Assembly: GCF_051014445.1 (NCBI RefSeq)
Contig: NW_027488366.1
Span: 21,098,001-21,162,000, forward strand
Direction of reading: 5' to 3'
From: Colletes latitarsis
Lineage: Eukaryota; Arthropoda; Insecta; Hymenoptera; Colletidae
DNA length: 64,000 nucleotides
Shown here: positions 1-14,189 of the stretch, piece by piece
How the letters are laid out: each line of letters begins with the position of its first letter
Numbering within the stretch: the first letter of the stretch is position 1
Notes under the pieces: model-generated
The model's input: the letters and a program-made list of their open reading frames with translations, nothing else
Databases searched by the model: none
What the model was told of the DNA's origin: nothing
Program-made: the position numbers and the translations under genes

Positions 1-39
1 ACCTATCCCAGACCTAACTTGCGTTGTCCTCCAATATAT

Positions 40-530
40 TGATGGAAACCAGGTTTAATTGACTGTTTCAGTGCTGTACTTCATTACTACGTGATGCAAT
101 CCAGAAAAAGCTCAGGATCTAGCCATCAAGAATGAGAAATATGCGAAAGAATGAGCCTGATGAGAGCAAATCCCAGACCTATCCCAGACCTAACTTGCGT
201 TATCCTCCAAAATATTGATCGAAACCAGGTTTAATTGACTGTTTTAGTGTGGTACCACATTACTACGTGATCCAAACCAGAAAAAACCCAGGATCTGTTC
301 AACAAGTATGTGAAAAACGCGAAACTGTGAGCCTGATGAGGGCAAATCTTAGACTTAACCCAGACATAAGATGCGTTATCCTCTAAAATATTTATCCAGA
401 CCAGGTTTCATTGAATGTTTCAGTGTGGTACCACTTTACTACGTGATCCAATCCAGAAATAGCCCAGGATCTAGCCATGAAGTATGAGAAATATGCGATA
501 GTAAGAGCCTGATGAGGGCAAATCCTAGAC
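40..530 (+). repeat. Dispersed three-monomer block, four copies in left arm
   Basis: A block starting with GTGATGCAATCCAGAAAAAG and continuing through the GTTTTAGTG and GCGATAGTAAGAGCC variant monomers recurs in the same order. Landmark GTGATGCAAT lies at 91, 10841, 15232 and 19459. The 19.4-kb copy matches about 40-530 with a constant offset of 19368 bases. The 10.8-kb copy lacks one 11-base unit. Offsets are near whole multiples of the monomer. Confidence 0.75.
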
Positions 531-809
531 CTATCCCAGACCTAACTTGCGTTATCCTCTAAAGTATTGATCGAAACCAGGTTTAATTGACTGTTTCAGC
601 GTGGTACCACATTACTACGTGAAACAATGCAGAAACAGCCCAGGATCTAGCCATGAAGTATGAGAAATATGCGAAAATATGAGCCTGATGAGGGCAAATC
701 CTAGACGTAACCCAGACCTAACATGCGTTATCCTCTAAAATATTTATCAAGACCAGGTTTAATAGAATGTTTCAGTGTAGTACCACATTACTACGTGATC
801 CAAACCAGA

Positions 810-1330
810 AAAATCCCAGGATCCGTTCAACAAGTATGTGAAGAATGCGAAAGTATGAGTCTGATGAGTGAAAAAACCAGGCCTGACCTAGACCTAACAT
901 GCGTTATCCTCTAAAATATTGAGCGAAACCAGGTTTAATGGACTGTTTCAGTGTGGTACCACACTACTGCGGGATCCAGACCAGAAAAAACCCAGGATCT
1001 GTTCAACTAGTATGTGAAAAACGCGAAAGTATGAGCCTGATGAGGGCAAATCCCAGACCTATCCCAGACCTAACTTGCGTTATCCTTTAAAATATTGATC
1101 GAAACCAGGTTTAATCGACTGTTTCAGTGTGGAACCACATTACTACGTGATCCAAACCAGAAAAAAACCCAGGATCTTGTCAACGAGTATGTGAATTTTG
1201 CGAAAGTATGAGTCTGATGAGGGCTAATCCCAGACCTATCCCAGACCTAGCTTGCGTTATCCTCTAAAATATTGATCGAAACCAGGTTTAGTTCACTGTT
1301 TTAGTGTGGTACCACATTACTACGTGATCC
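810..1330 (+). repeat. Three-monomer block duplicated at 17184-17704
   Basis: The rare variant GTTCAACTAGTATG at about 1001 and the odd GGATCTTGTCAACGAG near 1172 recur together at an offset of 16374 bases (about 93 monomers), near 17375 and 17546. Both the order and the rare variants are kept, so this is a copy of the block and not independent mutation. Confidence 0.7.
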
Positions 1331-3819
1331 AAACCAGAAAAAACCCAGGATCTGTTTAACAAGTATGTGAAAAATGCGTATCTGTGAGCCTGATGAGGGC
1401 AAATCTTAGACCTAACCCAGACCTAAGATGCGTTATCCTCTAAAATATTTATCCAGAACAGGTTTCATTGAATGTTTCAGTGTGGTACCAATTTACTACG
1501 TGATCCAATCCAGAAACAGCCCAGGATCTAGCCATGAAGTATGAGAAATATGCGAAAGTATGAGCCTGATGAGGGCAAATCCTAGACGTAACCCAGACCT
1601 AACATGCGTTATCCTCTAAAATATTTATCAAGACCAGGTTTAATAGAATGTTTCAGTGTGGTACTACATTACTACGTGACCCAAACCAGAAAAAACCCAG
1701 GATCTGTTCAACAAGTATGTGAAAAACGCGAAAGTATGAGCCTGATGAGGGCAAATCCCAGACCGATCCCAGACCTAACATGCGTTATCCTCTAAAATAT
1801 TTATCAAGACCAGGTTTAATTGATTGTTTCAGTGTGGACCCACATTACTACGTGATCCAAACCAGAAAAAACCCAGGATCCGTTCAACAAGTATGTGAAG
1901 AATGCGAAAGTATGAGTCTGATGAGTGAAAATCCCAGGCCTAACCTAGACCTAACATGCGTTATCCTCAAAAATATTGATCGAAACCTGGTTTAATCGAC
2001 TGTTTCAGTGTGGTACCACATTACTATGTGATCCAATCCAGAAAATAACCCAGGATCCGTTCAACAAGTATGTGAAGAATGCGAAAGTATGATTCTGATG
2101 AGTGAAAAAACCAGGCCTGACCTAGACCAAACATGCGTTATCCTCTAAAATATTGAGCGAAACCAGGTTTAATTGAATGTTTCAGTGTGGTACCACATTA
2201 CTACGTGATCCAACCCAGACAAAAACCCAGGATCTGTTCAACAAGTATGTGAAGAATGCGAAAGTATGAGTCTGATGAGTGAAAATCCCAGGCCTAACCT
2301 AGACCTAACATGCATTATCCTCAAAAATATTGATCGAAACCCGGTTTAATCGACTGTTTCAGTTTGGTACCACATTACTATGTGATGCAAACCAGAAAAT
2401 AACCCAGGATCTGTTCAACGAGTATGTGAAGTGTGCGTAAGTATGAGTCTGATGAGGGCAAATCCCACACCTATCCCAGACATCACTTGCGTTATGCTCT
2501 AAAATATTGTTCGCAACCAGGTTTAATGGACTGTTTCTGTGTGGTACCACACTACTACGTGATCCAAACCAGAAAAAACCCAGGATCTGTTCAACAAGTA
2601 TGTGAAAAACGCGAAAGTATGAGCCTGATGAGGGCAAAACCCAGACCTATGCCAGACCTAACTTGCGTTGTCCTCTAAAATATTGATGGAAACCACGTTT
2701 AATTGACTGTTTCAGTGTTGTACTTCATTACTACGTGATCCAAACCAGAAAAAACCCAGGATCCGTTCAACAAGTACGTGAAGAATGTGAAAGTATGAGT
2801 CTGATGAGGGCAAATCCTAGACCTAACCCAGACCTAACATGCGTTATCCTCTAAAATATTTATCAAGACCAGGTTTAATTGAATGTTTCAGTGTGGTACC
2901 ACATTACTACGTGAACCAAACCAGAAAAAAACCCAGGATCTGATCAACGAGTATGTGAAGTGTGCGAAAGTATGAGTCTGATGAGGGCAAATCACAGACC
3001 TATCCCAGACCTAACTTGCGATATCCTCTAAAATATTGATCGAAACTAGGTTTAATTGAATGTTTCAGTGTGGTACCACATTACTACGTGATCCAAACCA
3101 GAAACAAGCCAGGATCTGTTCAACAACTATGTGAAAAACGCGAAACTGTGAGCCTGAAGAGGGCAAATCTTAGACCTAACCTTGACCTAACATGCGTTAT
3201 CCTCTAAACTATTTATCCAGACCAGGTTTCATTGAATGTTTCAGTGCGGTACCACTTTACTACGTGATCCAATCCAGAAATAGCCCAGGATCTAGCCATG
3301 AAGTATGAGAAATATGCGAAAGTATGAGCCCGATGAGGGCAAATCCTAGACCTAACCCAGACCTAACATGCGTTATTCTCTAAAGTATTTATCAAGACCA
3401 GGTTTAATTGAATGTTTCAGTGTGGTCCCACATTACTACGTGATCCAAACCAGAAAAAACCCTCGATCAGGTCAGCATGCATGTTAAAACTGCGAAAGTA
3501 TGAGCCTGATGATGGCAAATCCCACACCTATCCCAGACCTAACATGCGTTATCCTCTAAAATATTTATCAAGACCAGGTCGAATTGATTGTTTCAGTGTG
3601 GTCCCACATTACTACGTGATCCAAACCAGAAAAAACCCAGGATCCGTTCAACAAGTATGTGAAGAATGCGAAAGTGTGGGTCTGATGAGTGAAAATCCCA
3701 GATCTAACCTAGACCTAGCATGCGTTATCCTCTAAGATATTGATCCAAACCAAGTTTAATGGACTGTTTCAGTGTGGAACCACACTACTACGTAATCCAA
3801 ACCAGAAAAAACCCAGGAT

Positions 3820-5010
3820 CCGTTCAACAAGTATGTGAAAAACGCGAAACTGTGAGCCTGAAGAGGGCAAATCTTAGACCTAACCTTGACCTAACATGCG
3901 TTATCCTCTAAACTATTTATCCAGACCAGGTTTCATTGAATGTTTCAGTGCGGTACCACTTTACTACGTGATCCAATCCAGAAATAGCCCAGGATCTAGC
4001 CATGAAGTATGAGAAATATGCGAAAGTATGAGCCCGATGAGGGCAAATCCTAGACCTAACCCAGACCTAACATGCGTTATTCTCTAAAGTATTTATCAAG
4101 ACCAGGTTTAATTGAATGTTTCAGTGTGGTACCACATTACTGCGTGATCCAATCCAGAAATAGCCGAGGATCTAGCCATGAAGTATGAGAAATATGCGAA
4201 AGTATGACCCTGATGAGGGCAAATCACAGACCTAACCCAGACCTAACATGCGTTATCCTATAAAATATTTATCAAGACCAGGTTTAATTTAATGTTTCAG
4301 TGTGGTACCACATTACTACGTGATCGAAACCAGGCAAAAACCCTGGATCTGTTCAACAAGTATGTGAAAAACGCGAAACTGTGCGCCTGAAGAGGGCAAA
4401 TCTTAGACCTAACCTTGACCTAACATGCGTTATCCTCTAAACTATTTATCCAGACCAGGTTTCATTGAATGTTTCAGTGTGGTACCACTTTACTACGTGA
4501 TCCAATCCAGAAATAGCCCAGGATCTAGCCATGAAGTATGAGAAATATGCGAAAGTATGAGCCCGATGAGGGCAAATCCTAGACCTAACCCAGACCTAAC
4601 ATGCGTTATTCTCTAAAGTATTTATCAAGACCAGGTTTAATTGAATGTTTCAGTGTGGTACCACATTACTACGTGATCCAAACCAGAAACAAGCCAGGAT
4701 CTGTTCAACAACTATGTGAAAAACGCGAAACTGTGAGCCTGATGAGGGCAAATCTTAGACCTAACCTTGACCTAACATGCGATATCCTCTAAACTATTTA
4801 TCCAGACCAGGTTTCATTGATTGTTTCAGTGTGGTACCACTTTACTACGTGATCCAATCCAGAAATAGACCTGGATCTAGCCATGAAGTATGAGAAATAT
4901 GCGAAAGTAAGAGCCTGATGAGGGCAAATCCTAGACCTATCCCAGACCTAACTTGCGTTATCCTCTAAACTATTTATCCAGACCAGGTTTCATTGATTGT
5001 TTCAGTGTGG
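3820..5010 (+). repeat. 1.2-kb block duplicated at 7522-8712
   Basis: Seven monomers carrying the rare AGCCTGAAGAGGGC (3855 and 7557), TTCTCTAAAGTATTTATC and ATGCGATATCCTCTAAAC variants recur at a constant offset of 3702 bases (21 monomers), with few substitutions. A further partial copy of the AGCCTGAAGA monomer lies at 3151. Confidence 0.8.
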
Positions 5011-5734
5011 TACCACATTACTACGTGATCCAAACCAGAAAAAACCAAGGATCCGTTCAACAAGTATGTGAAGAATGCGAAAGCATGAGTCTGACGAGTG
5101 AAAATCCATGACCTAACCTAGACCTAACATGCGTTATCCTCTAAAATATTGATGGAAACCTGGTTTAATTGACTGTTTCAGTGTTGTACTTCATTACTAC
5201 GTGATGCGACCCAGAAAAAGCCCAGGATCTAGCCATCAAGTATGAGAAATATGCGAAAGAATGAGCCTAATGAGAGCAAATCCCAGACCTAACCCAGACC
5301 TAACATGCGTTATCCTCAAAAATATTGATCGAAACCTGGTTTAATCGACTGTTTCAGTGTGGTACCACATTACTATGTGATCCAAACCAGAAAATAACCC
5401 AGGATCAGTTCAACGTGTTTGTGAAGTGTGCGAAAGTATGAGTCTGATCAGGTCAAATCCCAGACCTATCCCAGACTTAACTTGCTTTATCCTCTAAAAT
5501 AATGATCGAAACCAGGTTTAATCGACTGTTTCAGCGTGGTATCACATTACTACGTGATACAATCCAGAAACAGCCCAGGATCTAGCCATGAAGTATGAGA
5601 AATATGCGAAAGTATGAGCCTGATGTGGGCAAATCGCAGGCCTAACCTAGACCTAACATGCGTTGTCCTCTAAAATATTGATGCAAACCAGGTTTAATGG
5701 ACTGTTTCAGTGTGGCACCACTTTACTACGTGAT

Positions 5735-6735
5735 CCAAAGCAGAAAATAACCCAGGATCTGTTCAACGAGTATGTGAACGGTGCGAAGGTATGAGTCTGA
5801 TGAGGTCAAATCCCAGACCTATCCCAGACCTAACTTGCGTTATCCTCTAAAATATTGATCGAAACGAGGTTTAATCGACTGTTTCAGTGTGGTACCACAT
5901 TACTAAGTGATCCAAACCAGAAAAAACCCAGGATCAGTTCAACAAGTACGTGAAAAACGCGAATGTATGAGCCTGATTAGGGCGAATCCCAGACCTATCC
6001 CAGACCTAACTTGCGTTATCCTCTAAAATATTGATGGAAACCAGGTTTAATTGACTGTTTCAGTGTTGTACTTCATTACTACGTTATGCAATCCAGAAAA
6101 AGCTCAGGATCTAGCCATCAAGTATGAGAAATATGCGAAAGAATGTGCCTGATAAGAGCAAATCCCAGACCTAACCTAGACCTAACATGAATTATTCTCT
6201 AAAATATTGATCGAAACCAGGTTTAATTGACTGTTTCAGTGTGGTCCCACATTGCTACGTGATCGAAACCAGAAAAAACCCAGGATCCGTTCAACAAGTA
6301 TGTGAAGAATGCGAAAGTATGAGTCTGATGAGTGAAAATCCCAGGCATAACCTAGACCTAACATGCGTTATCCTCAAAAATATTGATCGAAACCTGGTTT
6401 AATCGACTGTTTCATTGTGGTACCACATTACTATGTGATCCAAACCAGAAAATATCCCAGGATCTGTTCAACGAGTATGTGAAGGGTGCGAAGGTATGAG
6501 TCTGATGAGGTCAAATCCCAGACCTATCCCAGACCTAACTTGCGTTATCCTCTAAAATATTGATCGAAACGAGGTTTAATCGACTGTTTCAGTGTGGTAC
6601 CACATTACTACGTGATCCAAACCAGAAAAAACCCAGGATCAGTTCAACAAGTACGTGAAAAACGCGAATGTATGAGCCTGATTAGGGCGAATCCCAGACC
6701 TATCCCAGACCTAACTTGCGTTATCCTCTAAAATA
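5735..6735 (+). repeat. Two copies of a roughly 300-bp block, 705 bp apart
   Basis: The variant GTGCGAAGGTATG at 5781 and 6486, followed by GAAACGAGG and by GCCTGATTAGGGCGAATCC, occurs in the same order in about 5735-6030 and 6440-6735. The offset is four monomers. Confidence 0.75.
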
Positions 6736-8139
6736 TTGAGCGAAACCTGGTTTAATGGACTGTTTCAGTGTGGTACCACATTACTACGTGATACAATCCA
6801 GAAACAGCCCAGGATCTAGCCATGAAGTATGAGAAATATGCGAAAGGATGAGCCTGATGAGTGCAAATCCTAGACCTAACCCAAACCTAACGTGCGTTAT
6901 CCTCTAACATATTTATCAAGACCAGGTTTAATTGAATGTTTCAGTGTGGTACCACATTACTGCGTGATCCAATCCAGAAATAGCCCAGGATCTAGCCATG
7001 AAGTATGAGAAATATGCGAAAGTATGAGTCTGATGAGTGAAAATCCCAGGCCTAACCTAGACCTAACATGCGTTATCCTCAATAATATTGATCGAAACCA
7101 GGTTTAATCGACTGTTTCAGTGTGGTACCACATTACCACGTGATCCAAACCAGAAAAAAACCCAGGATCTGATCAACGAGTATGTCAACTGTGCGACAGT
7201 ATGACCCCGATGAGGGCTAATCCCAGACCTATCCCAGACCTAACATGCGTTATCCTCTAAAATATTGATCGAAACCAGGTATAATTGATTGTTTTAGTGT
7301 GGTACCACTTTACTACGTGATCCAAAGCAAAAAAAACCCTCGATCAGGTCAACATGCATGTTAAAACTGCGAAAGTAACGACCCTGATGAGGGCAAATCA
7401 CAGACCTAACCCAGACCTAACATGCGTTATCCTCTAAAATATTTATCAAGACCAGGTTTAATTTAATGTTTCAGTGTGGTACCACATTACTACGTGATCC
7501 AAACCAGAAAAAACCCTGGATCTGTTCAACAAGTATGTGAAAAACGCGAAACTGTGAGCCTGAAGAGGGCAAATCTTAGGCCTAACCTTGACCTAACATG
7601 CGTTATCCTCTAAACTATTTATCCAGACCAGGTTTCATTGAATGTTTCAGTGCGGTACCACTTTACTACGTGATCCAATCCAGAAATAGCCCAGGATCTA
7701 GCCATGAAGTATGAGAAATATGCGAAAGTATGAGCCCGATGAGGGCAAATCCTAGACCTAACCCAGACCTAACATGCGTTATTTTCTAAAGTATTTATCA
7801 AGACCAGGTTTAATTGAATGTTTCAGTGTGGTACCACATTACTGCGTGATCCAATCCAGAAATAGCCGAGGATCTAGCCATGAAGTATGAGAAATATGCG
7901 AAAGTATGACCCTGATGAGGGCAAATCACAGACCTAACCCAGACCTAACATGCGTTATCCTCTAAAATATTTATCAAGACCAGGTTTAATTTAATGTTTC
8001 AGTGTGGTACCACATTACTACGTGATCCAAACCAGACAAAAACCCTGGATCTGTTCAACAAGTATGTGAAAATCGCGAAACTGTGAGCCTGAAGAGGGCA
8101 AATCTTAGACCTAATCTTGACCTAACATGCGTTATCCTC

Positions 8140-8835
8140 TAAACTATTTATCCAGACCAGGTTTCATTGAATGTTTCAGTGTGGTACCACTTTACTACGT
8201 GATCCAATCCAGAAATAGCCCAGGATCTAGCCATGAAGTATGAGAAATATGCGAAAGTATGAGCCCGATGAGGGCAAATCCTAGACCTAACCCAGACCTA
8301 ACATGCGTTATTCTCTAAAGTATTTATCAAGACCAGGTTTAATTGAATGTTTCAGTGTGGTACCACATTACTACGTGATCCAAACCAGAAACAACCCAGG
8401 ATCTGTTCAACAACTATGTGAAAAACGCGAAACTGTGAGCCTGATGAGGGCAAATCTTAGACCTAACCTTGACCTAACATGCGATATCCTCTAAACTATT
8501 TATCCAGACCAGGTTTCATTGATTGTTTCAGTGTGGTACCACTTTACTACGTGATCCAATCCAGAAATAGCCCTGGATCTAGCCATGAAGTATGAGAAAT
8601 ATGCGAAAGTAAGAGCCTGATGAGTGCAAATCCTAGACCTATCCCAGACCTAACTTGCGTTATCCTCTAAACTATTTATCCAGACCAGGTTTCATTGATT
8701 GTTTCAGTGTGGTACCACTTTACTACGTGATCCAATCCAGAAATAGCCCTGGATCTAGCCATGAAGTATGAGAAATATGCGAAAGTAAGAGCCTGATGAG
8801 TGCAAATCCTAGACCTATCCCAGACCTAACTTGCG
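8140..8835 (+). repeat. Four-monomer block duplicated at 11123-11818
   Basis: The monomers containing TTCTCTAAAGTATTTATC, GATATCCTCTAAAC and AGAAATAGCCCTGG recur at an offset of 2983 bases, which is 17 monomers less the 11-base unit lost near 10930. The two copies are nearly identical, apart from isolated substitutions such as GAGTGC versus GAGGGC. Confidence 0.8.
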
Positions 8836-8960
8836 TTATCCTCTAAACTATTTATCCAGACCAGGTTTCATTGATTGTTTCAGTGTGGTACCACTTTACT
8901 ACGTGATCCAATCCAGAAATAGCCCTGGATCTAGCCATGAAGTATGAGCAATATGCGAAA
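8490..8960 (+). repeat. Adjacent near-identical monomers
   Basis: Almost three consecutive monomers with ACTATTTATCCAGACCAGG, AGCCCTGGATC and GAGTGCAAATCC are practically identical to one another (for example GAGTGCAAATCC at 8622 and 8798, exactly 176 apart). Elsewhere in this arm neighbouring monomers usually belong to different variants, so this marks a local, recent monomer-level expansion. Confidence 0.75.
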
Positions 8961-9180
8961 GTATGAGCCTGATGAGGGCAAATCCTAGACCTAACCCAGA
9001 CCTAACATGCGTTATCCTCTAAAATATTTATCAAGACCAGGTTTAATTGATTGTTTCAGTGTGGTCCCACATTACTACGTGATCCAAACCAGAAAAAACC
9101 CAGGGTCCGTTCAACAAGTATGTGAAGAATGCGAAAGTATGAGTCTGATGAGTGAAAATCCCAGGCCTAACCTAGACCTA

Positions 9181-10001
9181 ACTTGCGTTGTCTTCTAAAA
9201 TATTGATGGAAACATGGTTTCATTGACTGTTTCAGTGTGGTACTACATTACTACGTGATGCAATCTAGAAAAAGCCCAGGATCTAGCCATCTAGTATGAG
9301 AAATATGCGAAAGAATGAGCCTGATGACAACAAATCCCAGACCTAACCTAGACCTAACATGCGGTATCCTCTAAAATATTGAGCGAAACCAGGTTTAATG
9401 AACTGTTTCAGTGTGGTACCACATTACTACGTGATCCAAACCAGAAAAAGCCCAGGATCTGTTCAACAAGTATGTGAAAAACGCGAAACTGTGAGCCTGA
9501 TGAGGGCAAATCTTAGACCTAACCTTGACCTAACATGCGTTATCCTCTAAAATATTTATCCAGACCAGCTTTCATTGAATGTTTCAGTGTGGTACCACTT
9601 TACTACGTGATCCAATCCAGAAATAGCCTAGGATCTAGCCATGAAGTATGAGAAATATGCGAAAGTAAGAGCCTGATGAGGGCAAATCCTAGACCTATCC
9701 CAGACCTAACTTGCGTTATCCTCTAAAATATTGATCGAAATCAGGTTTAATTGACTGTTTCAGCGTGGTACCACATTACTACGTGATACAATCCAGAAAC
9801 AGCCCAGGATCTAGCCATGAAGTATGAGCAATATGCGAAAGTATGAGCCTGATGAGGGCAAGTCCTAGACCTAACCCAGACCTAACATGCGTTATCCTCT
9901 AAAATATTTATCAAGACCAGGTTTAATTGATTGTTTCAGTGTGGTCCCACATTACTACGTGATCCAAAACAGAAAAAACCCAGGATCTGTTCTACATGTA
10001 T
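9181..10001 (+). repeat. 0.8-kb block duplicated at 12692-13512
   Basis: The rare sequence TTGTCTTCTAAAATATTG, the CATCTAGTATGAG monomer with TGATGACAACAAATCC, and the GTTCTACATGTATG end all recur at a constant offset of 3511 bases. After the shared TCTACATGTATG the two copies diverge, which marks the right boundary. Confidence 0.8.
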
Positions 10002-10769
10002 GAGAAATATGCGAAAGAATGAGCCTGATGGGAGCAAATCCCAGACCTAACCTAGACCTAACATGAATTATTCTCTAAAATATTGATCGAAACCTGGTTT
10101 AATCGACTGTTTCAGTGTGGTACCACATTACTATGTGATCCAAACCAGAAAATAACCCAGGATCTGTTCAACGAGTATGTGAAGTGTGCGAAAGTATGAG
10201 TCTGATGAGGGCAAATCCCAGACCTATCCCAGACCTAACATGCGTTATCCTCTAAAATATTTATCAAGACCAGGTTTAATTGATTGTTTCAGTGTGGACC
10301 CACATTACTATGTGATCCAAACCAGAAAAAACCCAGGATCCGTTCAACAAGTATGTGAAGAATGCGAAAGTATGAGTCTGATGAGTGAAAATCCCAGGCC
10401 TAACCTAGACCTAACATGCGTTATCCTCAAAAATATTGATCGAAACCTGGTTTAATCGACTGTTTCAGTGTGGTACCACATTACTATGTGATCCAAACCA
10501 GAAAATAACCCAGGATCCGTTCAACAAGTATGTGAAGAATGCGAAAGTATGATTCTGATGAGTGAAAAAACCAGGCCTGACCTAGACCTAACATGCGTTA
10601 TCCTCTAAAATATTGAGCGAAACCAGGTTTAATGGACTGTTTCAGTGTGGTACCACACTACTACGGGATCCAAACCAGAAAAAACCCAGGATCTGTTCAA
10701 CAAGTATGTGAAGAATGCGAAAGTATGATACTGATGAGTGAAAAAACCAGGCCTGACCTAGACCTAACA

Positions 10770-10934
10770 TGCGTTATCCTCTAAAATATTGAGCGAAACC
10801 AGTTTTAATGGACTGTTTCAGTGTGGTACCACACTACTACGTGATGCAATCCAGAAAAAGCTCAGGATCTAGCCATCAAGTATGAGAAATATGCGAAAGA
10901 ATGAGCCTGATGAGAGCAAATCCCAGACCTAACT
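10770..10934 (+). repeat. Short 165-bp monomer (11-bp deletion)
   Basis: This monomer is 165 rather than 176 bases because only one of the two tandem ATCCCAGACCT units is present near 10919-10931. Loss of exactly one 11-base unit fits replication slippage or unequal pairing between the two units. The same 11 bases explain why duplication offsets that span this point are 11 short of the expected multiple (3511 and 2983 bases). Confidence 0.85.
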
Positions 10935-13900
10935 TGCGTTATCCTCCAAAATATTGATCGAAACCAGGTTTAATTGACTGTTTTAGTGTGGTACCACATT
11001 ACTACGTGATCCAGACCAGAAAAAACCCAGGATCTGTTCAACAAGTATGTGAAAAACGCGAAACTGTGAGCCTGATGAGGGCAAATCTTAGACCTAACCC
11101 AGACCTATGATGCGTTATCCTCTAAAATATTTATCCAGACCAGGTTTCATTGAATGTTTCAGTGTGGTACCACTTTACTACGTGATCCAATCCAGAAATA
11201 GCCCAGGATCTAGCCATGAAGTATGAGAAATATGCGAAAGTATGAGCCCGATGAGGGCAAATCCTAGACCTAACCCAGACCTAACATGCGTTATTCTCTA
11301 AAGTATTTATCAAGACCAGGTTTAATTGAATGTTTCAGTGTGGTACCACATTACTACGAGATCCAAACCAGAAACAACCCAGGATCTGTTCAACAACTAT
11401 GTGAAAAACGCGAAACTGTGAGCCTGATGAGGGCAAATCTTAGACCTAACCTTGACCTAACATGCGATATCCTCTAAACTATTTATCCAGACCAAGTTTC
11501 ATTGATTGTTTCAGTGTGGTACCACTTTACTACGTGATCCAATCCAGAAATAGCCCTGGATCTAGCCATGAAGTATGAGAAATATGCGAAAGTAAGAGCC
11601 TGATGAGGGCAAATCCTAGACCTATCCCAGACCTAACTTGCGTTATCCTCTAAACTATTTATCCAGACCAGGTTTCATTGATTGTTTCAGTGTGGTACCA
11701 CTTTACTACGTGATCCAATCCAGAAATAGCCCTGGATCTAGCCATGAAGTATGAGAAATATGCGAAAGTAAGAGCCTGATGAGGGCAAATCCTAGACCTA
11801 TCCCAGACCTAACTTGCGTTATCCTCTAAAATATTGATCGAAATCAGGTTTAATTGACTGTTTCAGCGTGGTACCACATTACTACGTGATACAATCCAGA
11901 AACAGCCCAGGATCTAGCCATGAAGTATGTCAAGTGTGCGACAGTATGACCCTGATGAGGGCTAATCCCAGACCTATCCCAGACCTAACATGCGTTATCC
12001 TCTAAAATATTGATCGAAACCAGGTTTCATTGACTGTTTTAGTGTGGTACCACTTTACTACGTGAACCAAAGCAAAAAAAACCCTCGATCAGGTCAACAT
12101 GCATGTTAAAACTGCGAAAGTATGACCCTGATGAGGGCAAATCACAGACCTAACCCAGACCTAACATGCGTTATCCTCTAAAATATTTATCAAGACCAGG
12201 TTTAATTTAATGTTCCAGTGTGGTACCACATTACTACGTGATCCAAACCAGAAAAAACCCTGGATCTGTTCAACAAGTATGTGAAAAACGCGAAACTGTG
12301 AGCCTGATGAGGGAAAATCTTAGACCTAACCTTGACCTAACATGCGTTATCCTCCAAAATATTTATCCAGACAAGGTTTCATTGAATGTTTCAGTGTGGT
12401 ACCACTTTACTACGTGATCCAATCCTGAAATAGCCCAGGATCTAGCCATGAAGTATGAGAAATATGCGAAAGTATGAGCCCGATGAGGGCAAATCCTAGA
12501 CCTAACCCAGTCCTAACATGCGTTAATCTCTAAAATATTTATCAAGACCAGGTTTAATTGAATGCTTCAGTGTGGTACCACATTACTACGTGATCCAAAC
12601 CAGAAAAAACCGAGGATCCGTACAACAAGTATGTGAAGAATGCGAAAGTATGAGTCTGATCAGTGAAAATCTCAGGCCTTACCTAGACCTAACTTGCGTT
12701 GTCTTCTAAAATATTGATGGAAACATGGTTTCATTGACTGTTTCAGTGTGGTACTACATTACTACGTGATGCAATCTAGAAAAAGCCCAGGATCTAGCCA
12801 TCTAGTATGAGAAATATGCGAAAGAATGAGCCTGATGACAACAAATCCCAGACCTAACCTAGACCTAACATGCGGTATCCTCTAAAATATTGACCGAAAC
12901 CAGGTTTAATGAACTGTTTCAGTGTGGTACCACATTACTACGTGATCCAAACCAGAAAAAGCCCAGGATCTGTTCAACAAGTATGTGAAAAACGCGAAAC
13001 TGTGAGCCTGATGAGGGCAAATCTTAGACCTAACCTTGACCTAACATGCGTTATCCTCTAAAATATTTATCCAGACCAGCTTTCATTGAATGTTTCAGTG
13101 TGGTACCACTTTACTACGTGATCCAATCCAGAAATAGCCCAGGATCTAGCCATGAAGTATGAGAAATATGCGAAAGTAAGAGCCTGATGAGGGCAAATCC
13201 TAGACCTATCCCAGACCTAACTTGCGTTATCCTCTAAAATATTGATCGAAATCAGGTTTAATTGACTGTTTCAGCGTGGTACCACATTACTACGTGATAC
13301 AATCCAGAAACAGCCCAGGATCTAGCCATGAAGTATGAGCAATATGCGAAAGTATGAGCCTGATGAGGGCAAGTCCTAGACCTAACCCAGACCTAACATG
13401 CGTTATCCTCTAAAATATTTATCAAGACCAGGTTTAATTGATGGTTTCAATGTGGTCCCACATTACTACGTGATCCAAAACAGAAAAAACCCAGGATCTG
13501 TTCTACATGTATGTGAAAAACGCGAAACTGTGAGCCTGATGAGGGCAAATCTTAGACCTAACCCAGACCTAAGATGCGTTATCCTCTAAAATATTTATCC
13601 AGACCAGGTTTCATTGAATGTTTCAGTGTGGTACCACTTTACTACGTGATCCGATCCAGAAGTAGCCCAGGATCTAGCCATGAAGTATGAGAAATATGCG
13701 ATAGTAAGAGCCTTATGAGGGCAAATCCTAGACCTATCTCAGACCTAACTTGCGTTATCCTCTAAAGTATTGTTCGAAACCAGGTTTAATTGACTGTTTT
13801 AGTGTGGTACCACATTACTACGTGATCCAAACCAGAAAAAACCCAGGATCCGTTCAACAAGTATGTGAAGAATGCGAAAGTATGAGTCTGATGAGTGAAA

Positions 13901-14189
13901 ATCCCAGGCCTAACCTAGACCTAACATGCGTTATCCTCAAAAATATTGATCGAAACCTGGTTTAATCGACTGTTTCAGTGTGGTACCACATTACTATGTG
14001 ATCCAAACCAGAAAATAACCCAGGATCCGTTCAACAAGTATGTGAAGAATGCGAAAGTATGATTCTGATGAGTGAAAAAACCAGGCCTGACCTAGACCTA
14101 ACATGCGTTATCCTCTAAAATATTGAGCGAAACCAGGTTTAATGGACTGTTTCAGTGTGGTACCACACTACTACGGGATCCAAACCAGA

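Noticed and set aside
723..914. Repeated 63-92 residue open frames starting MRYPLKYLSRPG or MRKYESDEGKS in the satellite, possibly a family of small proteins.
   Set aside because: They follow the 176-bp monomer, whose length is not a multiple of three, start at the TGCGTTATCC landmark and end at the same CTCTAA of the next monomer. They are lost wherever a monomer has a stop, and the rest of the array behaves as non-coding tandem DNA.
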